A DNA stretch of 64,000 bases. It comes from an uncultured Bacteroidales bacterium. Lineage in GTDB: Bacteria; Bacteroidota; Bacteroidia; Bacteroidales; FEN-979. A program made the translations under genes and the position numbers. The notes beneath the pieces are model-generated. The model searched no databases. It saw nothing but the letters and a program-made list of their open reading frames with translations, and was not told the DNA's origin. Of the stretch, positions 36,070 through 44,454 are shown in pieces. The stretch lies in the NCBI GenBank assembly GCA_903913885.1, contig CAIWMX010000125.1:135461-199460 (forward strand), written 5' to 3'. The stretch's first letter is position 1. Each line of letters starts with the position of its first letter.

Positions 36070-37704
36070 ATGAATTCACAATCTACCGGTCTGATCGCTG
36101 TTTTTGAAAATGCAATCCGCAACAACTGGAATCTGACTTCGCTTTCTGATTATGGCGGAGAATCCTTTACCTACAAAAATGTGGGTGAACGGATTGTCAA
36201 AATCCACGCTTTGTTCCAGGCTGCCGGTATTCAAAAAGGAGACCACATCGCGTTGCTGGGCAAGAATTCATCGCACTGGGGGATGATGTACCTGGCAACC
36301 GTTACCTATGGTGCCGTGATTGTTCCGATACTTCCAGATTTTAAGCCGGCCGACATCCACTACATTGTGACACACTCCGACTCTCTTCTGCTCTTTGTGG
36401 AAGAATCCATCTACAAAGAACTGGACCCGGAAGCCATGCCGTTGCTCAGGCGCATCCTGAAAATCCAGGATGATTCCGTCCTCTTCACGCGTGAGGTGGC
36501 AGATGAAAAAACCGAAATGAGCGGGACTGCAACATCCCTGGCACCCGAACAAATCAGTTTCCCCGCTTCGGCCCCCGACGACATTGCCGTGATCAGCTAT
36601 ACTTCCGGCACCACGGGGTTTTCAAAAGGCGTCGTGCTCCAGCACAAGAGCATCCTGGCAAACATCCTTTACGCCCAGCGCAACATGCCGCTGAACCGGC
36701 AGGATAAGATCCTCTCCTTCCTCCCCCTGGCCCATACCTATGGCTGCGCCTTTGAATTCCTGTTCCCTTTCAGCCTGGGCTGCGACATCACCTTCCTGAC
36801 CAAAACCCCGTCGCCCAAGATCATCATGCAGGCATTCCAGGAGATCCGCCCGGCACTTATCCTCTCGGTTCCGCTGGTCATCGAAAAAATATACAAATCA
36901 CAGATCATCCCTGCGCTGCGCAAACCAGCCGTGCATTTCCTGACCCGCATCCCCCTGGTCAACAAACTCATTTATAAGAAAATAAGGGATCTGATGGTGG
37001 CGGTGTTCGGGGGTAATTTCCGCGAACTCGTGATCGGGGGGGCTCCGTTCAACGCCCAGGCCGAGCACTTCTTCAAGAAAATGAATTTCCCGTTTACGGT
37101 AGGCTACGGCATGACCGAATGCGGCCCGCTGATCTCCTATGCCTCCTGGAAAACCACCCAGCTTGGGGCATCCGGCAGGGTGGTCGACGAACTTGAAGTG
37201 CGGATCGATTCCGATCATCCAACCCATCGCTCGGGCGAAATCCTGCTTCGCGGAAACCACGTCATGCTTGGCTATTACAAAAACGAAGAGGCTACCAACG
37301 CGGTGATTGATTCATCCGGTTGGCTCCATACCGGCGACCTGGGCGTGATCGACCACAAAGGCAATATTTACATCCGGGGGCGCAGCAAGAGCATGATCCT
37401 CGGACCCTCCGGCAAAAACATCTATCCCGAAGAGATCGAAGCCGTACTCAACAACCGGTTCATGATCATGGAATCGCTGGTCATCGAGCGCGACAACAAA
37501 CTGATCGCGCTCATTTACCCCGATGCGGATGCCATGACAACGGCAGGATGCACCCGGGAGCAACTACCGCAGATATTCAAAGAGTATATCCATGACCTGA
37601 ATCACCACGTGCCAAAATACATGCGTGTCGCCGACTTTGAAATCACCGCTTCAGAGTTTGAGAAAACGCCCAAAAGAAGTATCAAGCGATTTTTATACCA
37701 GTAA
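36070..37704 (+). CDS. AMP-binding acyl-CoA synthetase (long-chain fatty acid ligase-like)
   Basis: VISYTSGTTGFSKGVVLQHKSILANI...VGYGMTECGPLISYAS...GWLHTGDLGVIDHKGNIYIRGRSKSMILGPSGKNIYPEEIEAVLN. Confidence 0.93.
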   Translation: MNSQSTGLIAVFENAIRNNWNLTSLSDYGGESFTYKNVGERIVKIHALFQAAGIQKGDHIALLGKNSSHWGMMYLATVTYGAVIVPILPDFKPADIHYIVTHSDSLLLFVEESIYKELDPEAMPLLRRILKIQDDSVLFTREVADEKTEMSGTATSLAPEQISFPASAPDDIAVISYTSGTTGFSKGVVLQHKSILANILYAQRNMPLNRQDKILSFLPLAHTYGCAFEFLFPFSLGCDITFLTKTPSPKIIMQAFQEIRPALILSVPLVIEKIYKSQIIPALRKPAVHFLTRIPLVNKLIYKKIRDLMVAVFGGNFRELVIGGAPFNAQAEHFFKKMNFPFTVGYGMTECGPLISYASWKTTQLGASGRVVDELEVRIDSDHPTHRSGEILLRGNHVMLGYYKNEEATNAVIDSSGWLHTGDLGVIDHKGNIYIRGRSKSMILGPSGKNIYPEEIEAVLNNRFMIMESLVIERDNKLIALIYPDADAMTTAGCTREQLPQIFKEYIHDLNHHVPKYMRVADFEITASEFEKTPKRSIKRFLYQ

Positions 37705-37719
37705 ACAAAAAACACAACT

Positions 37720-40530
37720 ATGAAACAGACTTTTACCCGCCTTGCCCTCACGATTGCTTTCATCATTTCAATGTCATCGTGCATGATGGCACAACTGGTT
37801 AACCTGAGTGACATGCCTCCCGCCGATCCGCAGGTGAGAACCGGCGTCCTGGGAAACGGGATGCACTATTTCATCCGCACCAACAAGCAACAGGAAAAAC
37901 GTGCCGAGTTCTACATTGTTCACAATGTAGGGGCCATCCTGGAGGATGACAGCCAGAACGGGCTCGCCCACTTTACCGAACACATGGCCTTCAACGGCAC
38001 CCAGAATTTCCCGAAAAAAGCGCTGCTCGATTACCTGGCCACCATCGGGGTGAAATTCGGGACAAACGTCAACGCCTCCACGGGCCTTGAACGCACGATG
38101 TACAACGTATCAAATGTGCCGCTGCTCCGCGAGGGGGTTATCGACACTGCGCTGCTCATCCTGCACGACTGGTCAAACTACATCTCCTTCGAACCGGCGG
38201 AGATCGACCTTGAAAGAGGCGTCATCCGGGAAGAGTGGCGCACCTACGGATCGGCATCCGAACGCATGAGCAACAAACTGGCCCCCGTCATTTACAAGGG
38301 TTCCAAATATGCCTTGCGCAACGTGATCGGCGATACGGCCGTGATCAACCATTTCAAATACGAAACCATCAAAAATTTCTATAAAAAATGGTATCGTCCC
38401 GATCTGCAAGCCATTGTCGTTGTTGGCGACTTTGATGAAGCCCTGATGGAGGCCAAAATCAAAAAACTCTTCGGCAGCATTCCTGCAGTGCAAAATCCTG
38501 CAGAAAAAGAGGTTTACGGGGTGCCCGACAACACCGAACCCCTCATCGGCACAGCCACCGACAAGGAAGCTACAGGCACCTTGGTGAGCGTTTATTACAA
38601 ACATGACGCCATCAGTGACAACGATAAGAACATGCTCTACATGCGGATTCAACTCATCCGCAGCTTTATCAGCACCATGTTTGGGCAGCGCATGAGCGAA
38701 CTGGCCAACCGGGAAAATCCGCCATTCATCTTTGCACGTTCATATTACGGTTCATTCACGCGCAGCAAGGATGCCTTCACGGGCATGGCCCAGGCGGCGA
38801 ACAATAAATCGCTTGAAGCCCTCACCGCCCTGCTCACGGAGATGGAAAGGATGACCCGCTATGGCTTTACCCAGGGCGAATTAGACCGAGCCAAAGCCGA
38901 AATCATGCGCAGCTATGAATCGCGTTACATGGACCGCGACAAACGTAAAAACCGGGAACTGGTGATGCAGAATGTCAGCCATTTCCTCACCAATAATCCC
39001 AATCCCGGCGCTGAATATGAATACCAGTTCGCCCAAAGGATGGTCCCCGGGATTTCGCTGGATGAGATAAACCTGGAGACAAAAAAGTATGTAACCAGCG
39101 ACAACCAGGTAGTCACCATTACCGGTCCCGATAAACCCGGCGTCACCCTGCCGGCCATAGCGGAGATCAAACATGTGCTCGACACCTATAAAAATGCCGC
39201 CATTACGCCATATATCGACCTGGCGACCGGCATGAAGCTTATTGACAACGAGCCTGTTCCAGGCAAGGTAGCCTCAACCACCTCGAACCTGGTTTTCGGC
39301 ACTACCGAATGGGTTTTGTCGAATGGCATGCATATCGTGTTCAAACCTACTGATATCAAGGAAGATGAACTGCTTGTTCGTGGATTTTCAGCCGGCGGCA
39401 CCTCCCTGCTGTCGGATGATCTGATGCCTTCGGCCGACCTGTTTTCGGATGCGGTAACACAAATGGGCATCGGCAAATTATCGCGCACCAACCTGAACAA
39501 GCTGCTGGCCGGAAAGCGCGCCAGCGTTTCGATCGGGCTTTCGTCCGACCAGGATTTCGTGACAGCGCGCACCAGCCCGAAAGACCTCGAGACAACCCTG
39601 CAACTGATCTATCTTTATTTCACCAACCCGCGCTGGGATGCTACAGACTATAAAACCTGGATGGACAAGGTGAAATCAGGTTACATCAATGCGGCATCCG
39701 ACCCGCGCACGGCGATGTCCGACAGCATTGCCGCGATGATGAGCGACCATAATCCCCGGGCAGTTCCGATGAACTACAAACTGCTCGACAAGGTGAGCCT
39801 TGAAAAGCTCCAGGCCATCTATACCCAGCGGTTTGCCGATCCCGGCAACTTCACCTTCATCTTTACCGGGAAGATCAGCCCGTCGCAGGCGCAACCGCTG
39901 TTTGAAAAATACCTGGCTTCCCTTCCCACCGTAAAACGCAGCGAGACTTTCAAAGATGACGGCATTCATCCGCCTAAGGGAAAGGCAGTAAGAGATTTCA
40001 GGCATGAAAGCACCACCCCGCGTACATCCATCTTTGTGAACCTGAACGGCACCTGCAAATATTCGGCCAGCGACAGGCTGCTTGGCGCCGCCATCCGCCA
40101 TATTCTTGAACTGCGTTATGTGCAGTCGATCCGTGAAGATGAAGGCGGGGCATACAGCGTCAGGGTTTCATGGGCTGTTGAAAAGAACCCGTCGCCGGAT
40201 TTCCGCTGCACCGTCAACTTTGACACCGACCCGGCAAAGGGAGATAAACTGCTGTCGATCGTTTACAAAGAAATCGGAAACATGGTCGCAAGCGGTCCCT
40301 CGGAAAGCGACCTTCAAAAGGCGAAGGAATATTTTCTGAAACAACGTCCCGAAGACATGAAGGAGAACCAGTGGTGGGGCAGCATGCTTGCTGATTATTA
40401 TTTTAACGGTCTGGATTACATCACCGGCTTTGATGCAAGCGTAAAAGCGCTCACCGTGAAGGCTGTTCATGACTATGCAAAACAAACGCTCACGCAGGGC
40501 AATGAAGTGCGGGTGATCATGCGGCCGTAA
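37720..40530 (+). CDS. M16 family zinc peptidase (two-module, PqqL-like)
   Basis: VGAILEDDSQNGLAHFTEHMAFNGTQNFPKKALLDYLATIGVKFGTNVNA (HxxEH) with a second inactive M16 half. Confidence 0.95.
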   Translation: MKQTFTRLALTIAFIISMSSCMMAQLVNLSDMPPADPQVRTGVLGNGMHYFIRTNKQQEKRAEFYIVHNVGAILEDDSQNGLAHFTEHMAFNGTQNFPKKALLDYLATIGVKFGTNVNASTGLERTMYNVSNVPLLREGVIDTALLILHDWSNYISFEPAEIDLERGVIREEWRTYGSASERMSNKLAPVIYKGSKYALRNVIGDTAVINHFKYETIKNFYKKWYRPDLQAIVVVGDFDEALMEAKIKKLFGSIPAVQNPAEKEVYGVPDNTEPLIGTATDKEATGTLVSVYYKHDAISDNDKNMLYMRIQLIRSFISTMFGQRMSELANRENPPFIFARSYYGSFTRSKDAFTGMAQAANNKSLEALTALLTEMERMTRYGFTQGELDRAKAEIMRSYESRYMDRDKRKNRELVMQNVSHFLTNNPNPGAEYEYQFAQRMVPGISLDEINLETKKYVTSDNQVVTITGPDKPGVTLPAIAEIKHVLDTYKNAAITPYIDLATGMKLIDNEPVPGKVASTTSNLVFGTTEWVLSNGMHIVFKPTDIKEDELLVRGFSAGGTSLLSDDLMPSADLFSDAVTQMGIGKLSRTNLNKLLAGKRASVSIGLSSDQDFVTARTSPKDLETTLQLIYLYFTNPRWDATDYKTWMDKVKSGYINAASDPRTAMSDSIAAMMSDHNPRAVPMNYKLLDKVSLEKLQAIYTQRFADPGNFTFIFTGKISPSQAQPLFEKYLASLPTVKRSETFKDDGIHPPKGKAVRDFRHESTTPRTSIFVNLNGTCKYSASDRLLGAAIRHILELRYVQSIREDEGGAYSVRVSWAVEKNPSPDFRCTVNFDTDPAKGDKLLSIVYKEIGNMVASGPSESDLQKAKEYFLKQRPEDMKENQWWGSMLADYYFNGLDYITGFDASVKALTVKAVHDYAKQTLTQGNEVRVIMRP

Positions 40531-40539
40531 AACACGGGA

Positions 40540-41985
40540 TCACGGATCTATCCAGATAATGGAATTTCCCGTATTGTACTCATTTTCTTCCCAGAGTTCG
40601 TTACCGGGATCGGTGATCCATTTGTTATCGACCCGGAACTTGTAGGTGTGTTTCCCGGGCCTGAGATGCATGGGCAGTGACCACACGCCATTGTTTTGGC
40701 TCATCCTGTAGCCATTGCTGTTCCACCCGTTGAAAGTCCCGCTAACGGACACCTTCTTTGCATCGGCATGCTTCTCGAGTTTGAACAGTACGTTCGGTTT
40801 TACGGTGAGAAATGAGTTCGTCTGGTTGCCTTCTCCTGAAAGATATGGATTCCCGGGATCGGTGATCCATTGGCCATCGACCACAAACTTATACTCATAA
40901 TTGCCGGGAGCCAGCACATAGGGAAGGACCCAGCCCCCGTCGGTTTTCTCCATGAAGAGCTCGCCGGAATTCCATACATTGAAATTTCCAACCACCGCCA
41001 CCTTATGCGCTTTGGAATATCCCTTTAACCTGAAATACATCGTATCCCCGATTCCCACAAAAGTGTTGTCATGCCCGGCGCCATCAGGTCGGTTAACCTT
41101 GCCGGCCGGATCGGTGATCCAATGCTGGTCGACGATGAATTTATAAGCGTGGGTTCCCTCCCGGAGATAAAGCGGCAGCATCCAGCTTCCGCCGAAATGG
41201 ATCATTCGTAGTTCGGTTGTATTCCATCCGTTGAAACTACCCGATACGATAACCCTGCGCGCTGAACTGAATCCGTTCAACACAAATTTGTAATTATAGC
41301 AGAAAAATACGTTGTTGTGCCCGCCCTGGGTGTCGTCCTCCAGCAATTTGTTGTAGGAGTCGTTGGTCCATCGCCCGTCAACGATGAATTTGTAGGTGTA
41401 CTTGCCTGGTTGCAGGTCCAGGGTGACCATCCATCCCGAGTCGCTTGCCTGCATCGGGGTTCTCCGCGTCGACCAGGAATTGAACGATCCGGAAAGATAA
41501 ACCGACCTGGCATTGCGGTGCCCGGGCATGAAGAACCGGACCTTGCCGGGCGACAGCTGGAGCACCGAATTGCGGGTGTTGCGGTTCACGCCGTAAGGCA
41601 CCGATTCCCGTTCATTGGCCGTCCAGATATCGACGGATTTATCATCCAGCAGAAAAATTTTATCCTGCCCGTTATCCTTTCCTCCCGATTTTTCCTGTTC
41701 CTTCGACAACTCGAACCGATTGGCGTCGAGCTTGCGGGTGGTCCAGGTACTGCCTTTGTCGGCGATGACCGGTTTCAGCGCGAAGGCGCCGGCCTGCAAC
41801 GCACTGTCGAGGTCGTACAACCGGGCGATCTCCCTGCGCTGGGCGGCATTCCAGCGCAAGTCGAGGGTCAGCACCAGGCGGCCATCTTCCACGCGGCAAA
41901 CCTTTTTCGGATCATACTGTGCCTGCCCTCCCAGGGTGGCCAGCAGCAGACAAAATGATATCAGGCAGGCATAGCATCTTCTCAT
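40540..41985 (-). CDS. Secreted protein with four tandem glycogen-binding (CBM48/AMPK-GBD-like E-set) modules
   Basis: Repeated units ARSVYLSGSFNSWST..M..W.V.LDLQPGKYTYKFIVDGRWTND; ARRVIVSGSFNGWNT...YKFIVDQHWITDP; AHKVAVVGNFNVWNS...YKFVVDGQWITDPGNP; AKKVSVSGTFNGWNS...YKFRVDNKWITDPGNE. Confidence 0.9.
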   Translation of the reverse strand: MRRCYACLISFCLLLATLGGQAQYDPKKVCRVEDGRLVLTLDLRWNAAQRREIARLYDLDSALQAGAFALKPVIADKGSTWTTRKLDANRFELSKEQEKSGGKDNGQDKIFLLDDKSVDIWTANERESVPYGVNRNTRNSVLQLSPGKVRFFMPGHRNARSVYLSGSFNSWSTRRTPMQASDSGWMVTLDLQPGKYTYKFIVDGRWTNDSYNKLLEDDTQGGHNNVFFCYNYKFVLNGFSSARRVIVSGSFNGWNTTELRMIHFGGSWMLPLYLREGTHAYKFIVDQHWITDPAGKVNRPDGAGHDNTFVGIGDTMYFRLKGYSKAHKVAVVGNFNVWNSGELFMEKTDGGWVLPYVLAPGNYEYKFVVDGQWITDPGNPYLSGEGNQTNSFLTVKPNVLFKLEKHADAKKVSVSGTFNGWNSNGYRMSQNNGVWSLPMHLRPGKHTYKFRVDNKWITDPGNELWEENEYNTGNSIIWIDP

Positions 41986-43004
41986 AGCTTTCCCTCCGCT
42001 TTAAGGCAAATGCCCATCTCTTTCTTAACCAAATTGATATAAATTTTCCCTCTTGAAAAGAAATCATACCCGAGCATGCCGTCGATGGGGCAGGCATATT
42101 GCCGCGACATGTCGGCCAGGCTGCACAGGATCGTTTCCATGGCGCTGATCTGGTTGTTGCCCAGTAAAAAATCGTTCAGGGTTCCGTATAGAACTTCGCC
42201 CTGGCGCGACCCCACGCCGTTCAGGCTCGACCGGCGGGTGATGGTGACCGTATTGAGCGCTTTTTTAGGGGCATCGGTACTGATCACGTTCGACTCGGCG
42301 CCGGTATCGAGGCAGAAGTCCAGGATTTTCCCGCCAACGGTGGCCTTCACGAACATGATGTTGCGGTACTCTTCCACCTTGTTCATGATATCGAATTTCA
42401 CCTTCGGGAAGTTCCCGTCAACGGGGGTTCCGTTTTTATCGAGTTTGTAGAGTTGAAGTGAATTGTTCCTGAGGTCGATCACCATCTCCAGGTTTTTCAT
42501 CATGCTCATGCCGAAAAGGCCGAGGATTTTCACGCCACGGCGGTTCTCCAGGTGCCCGAGCGGCGTCACATCCGCCGAAACATTCTGGAACACCAGGTCT
42601 GAGACTTTAAGGCTCCTGACATTGGTGCGGGTTACCTGCCCCGTTGTGCCGGTAACGCCCCCGCCTTCTTCGTCATCGACAGAGATCGCGTTGCGGAAAT
42701 AGGTTTTGTTCAGTACGAGGCCTGAGGCGCCGGTGTCGAGGATGAAGTTGCCGCTTACCTGGTCGATGGTGCCGTCGAGCAGGAACAAGCGCCCTGCCCG
42801 CCTGAGCGGGATGGTCACCCCGACGATATTGCCATGGGAGTCGCTGATAGGGGTTGAGACAATGACCAGCTCTTCGAAGTTTCCCGTGGTGTGATTTTCG
42901 TTCCCTCCTGTGGCCCGGCTGATTCCCGGAAGCCCGGCAATGACGGCTGCAAGCCCGATATGAAGTGTGAAGATAAAACCCGCCCGGAGATTCATGACAA
43001 ACAT
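41982..43004 (-). CDS. Secreted/anchored aspartic protease, two-lobed retropepsin-like (two DTGA motifs)
   Basis: GNFILDTGASGLVLNKTYF...LGLFGMSMMKNLEMVIDL and ILDFCLDTGAESNVIS...LGYDFFSRGKIYINL. The start is revised from 43103 to MFVMNLRAGFIFTLHIGLAAVIAG because of the promoter box at 43022. Confidence 0.85.
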   Translation of the reverse strand: MFVMNLRAGFIFTLHIGLAAVIAGLPGISRATGGNENHTTGNFEELVIVSTPISDSHGNIVGVTIPLRRAGRLFLLDGTIDQVSGNFILDTGASGLVLNKTYFRNAISVDDEEGGGVTGTTGQVTRTNVRSLKVSDLVFQNVSADVTPLGHLENRRGVKILGLFGMSMMKNLEMVIDLRNNSLQLYKLDKNGTPVDGNFPKVKFDIMNKVEEYRNIMFVKATVGGKILDFCLDTGAESNVISTDAPKKALNTVTITRRSSLNGVGSRQGEVLYGTLNDFLLGNNQISAMETILCSLADMSRQYACPIDGMLGYDFFSRGKIYINLVKKEMGICLKAEGKL

Positions 43005-43021
43005 GTTGAGGAAGATTTGAC

Positions 43022-43052
43022 GCAAAGTACTGAAAAAAGTTTCAAAGTAATC
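43022..43052 (-). promoter_or_regulatory. Promoter for the aspartic protease-GBD operon (minus): -7 TACTTTGC, -33 TTG
   Basis: GCAAAGTA at 43022-43029; CAA at 43050-43052 (20 nt gap). Confidence 0.5.
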
Positions 43053-43119
43053 AATTCTTTTTATCAGTTGCTCCGTAAAAGCCTGGCAGGGATGTCTTTG
43101 CAACTTGTTTTTCAGGTTA

Positions 43120-43151
43120 TTGTAATAAGTGGATTTTTAATCTAAATTTGT
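43120..43151 (+). promoter_or_regulatory. Promoter for the 3TM-WD40-caspase operon: -33 TTG, -7 TAAATTTGT
   Basis: TTG at 43120-43122, TAAATTTGT at 43143-43151 (20 nt gap), 21 nt before ATG 43173. Confidence 0.55.
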
Positions 43152-43172
43152 CATATCATTAAATTTACGGCT

Positions 43173-44381
43173 ATGACAATGAAGTCAATCCTCAGTAAAA
43201 TTCCGAATGTACAACTTGTCCTGGCATTTTTCCTTTCCCTGGTCCAGGCCGGGTCGATGATCCTGGTATTTATTGATAAAATATCGGAACCGTTCTGGTA
43301 CTACCCCTACTGGTTTGCAACCGGCACTTACCTGCTGCTGGCCGGGATAACCTTCATTCCTTTTTATTCCAGCCATCATACAGGTATCTATAACAACGAT
43401 GGTTCCGAAAATATTAAAACAACCAGGTTAATTCCCCGCCGGTTAAGGATATATATCCTGCTGGCAAATACGGCAATTTTCCTCATTATACTGGCTATGG
43501 TCACCGTGAAATTAGAATCCCACAAGGAAAAACAGCATATACTGCCACCCTGGGCCAGCCTGAACGGGTTTTTTACTGGTGCCCGGGCGGCCAATGCCGG
43601 CATGCACCTGCTGCCGAACGACAAAATAAAAGTCAGGTGGGAACTGGTTGATAATTTCTGTTCGCTGTCGGCCAAAAAGGATATGCTTAACAACCTTTCT
43701 GTTTCGCCCGACAATGAAATCACCGGCCGGATCTTGTCCGGCCAGGGAAAAAAGCTACATAACCAGGATGATGAATATTACGACCGGATCTATGACTTCC
43801 TGTGCAGCCAAAGTAAAAAATTAAACCATAAAGATTACCTTAACCGGCTGGGCGCCTCAAAATATGATGCAAACCTGGTTGACCTGGCAAAACAATACCC
43901 GAAGATCGTGAATGACCTTTGTTTTTCAAAGGAAATCTATCAGAAAATGTCACCGGAAGAGCAGGTCATCGTGCAGCAATACTTTATCAGGTATATCGGC
44001 CAGTGGGTCTTTAAGTTAAGGTTAACCGTTGACAACACCGCAGGCAGCAAGGATATTCAAGTCTATAAATTCAGGTATGATATAACCGCGACCGGGGTTT
44101 TTAAATCCGTGCTGGTCCCTTCCGCCTTCCCAACCTACTCGCTGACCATTCCATATAAAAAAGGGATCGTTGAATTCTCCTTTGCAACGCAGGGAGATGA
44201 AATCGCTGTTGAAAAGGGACGATCGAAAACCTTCGACCTGGTGCTGGGCGCCGGCAAAGATGCGCCCAGGGCCGCCACCTGGGACGGCACCGTCAGCCTT
44301 GTTTCAAACAAAGGGGATATCCTGGTTGGCAGGTTAAGCCTGATGTTGAATAATCCATATAAGGTGAATGACAGGAAATAA
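43173..44381 (+). CDS. Hypothetical membrane protein: three N-terminal TM segments plus large C-terminal extracytoplasmic domain
   Basis: Hydrophobic segments VQLVLAFFLSLVQAGSMILVF, FATGTYLLLAGITFIPFY and IYILLANTAIFLIILAMVTV; positive loop RLIPRRLR between TM2 and TM3; about 260-aa tail with no recognised domain. Confidence 0.75.
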   Translation: MTMKSILSKIPNVQLVLAFFLSLVQAGSMILVFIDKISEPFWYYPYWFATGTYLLLAGITFIPFYSSHHTGIYNNDGSENIKTTRLIPRRLRIYILLANTAIFLIILAMVTVKLESHKEKQHILPPWASLNGFFTGARAANAGMHLLPNDKIKVRWELVDNFCSLSAKKDMLNNLSVSPDNEITGRILSGQGKKLHNQDDEYYDRIYDFLCSQSKKLNHKDYLNRLGASKYDANLVDLAKQYPKIVNDLCFSKEIYQKMSPEEQVIVQQYFIRYIGQWVFKLRLTVDNTAGSKDIQVYKFRYDITATGVFKSVLVPSAFPTYSLTIPYKKGIVEFSFATQGDEIAVEKGRSKTFDLVLGAGKDAPRAATWDGTVSLVSNKGDILVGRLSLMLNNPYKVNDRK

Positions 44382-44454
44382 TTTTTGAACAGCACATGTG
44401 ATGGAGCAGCAAAGGGTGAACAGTAACAGAATAAACGAGTTAATAGAGCTCATT

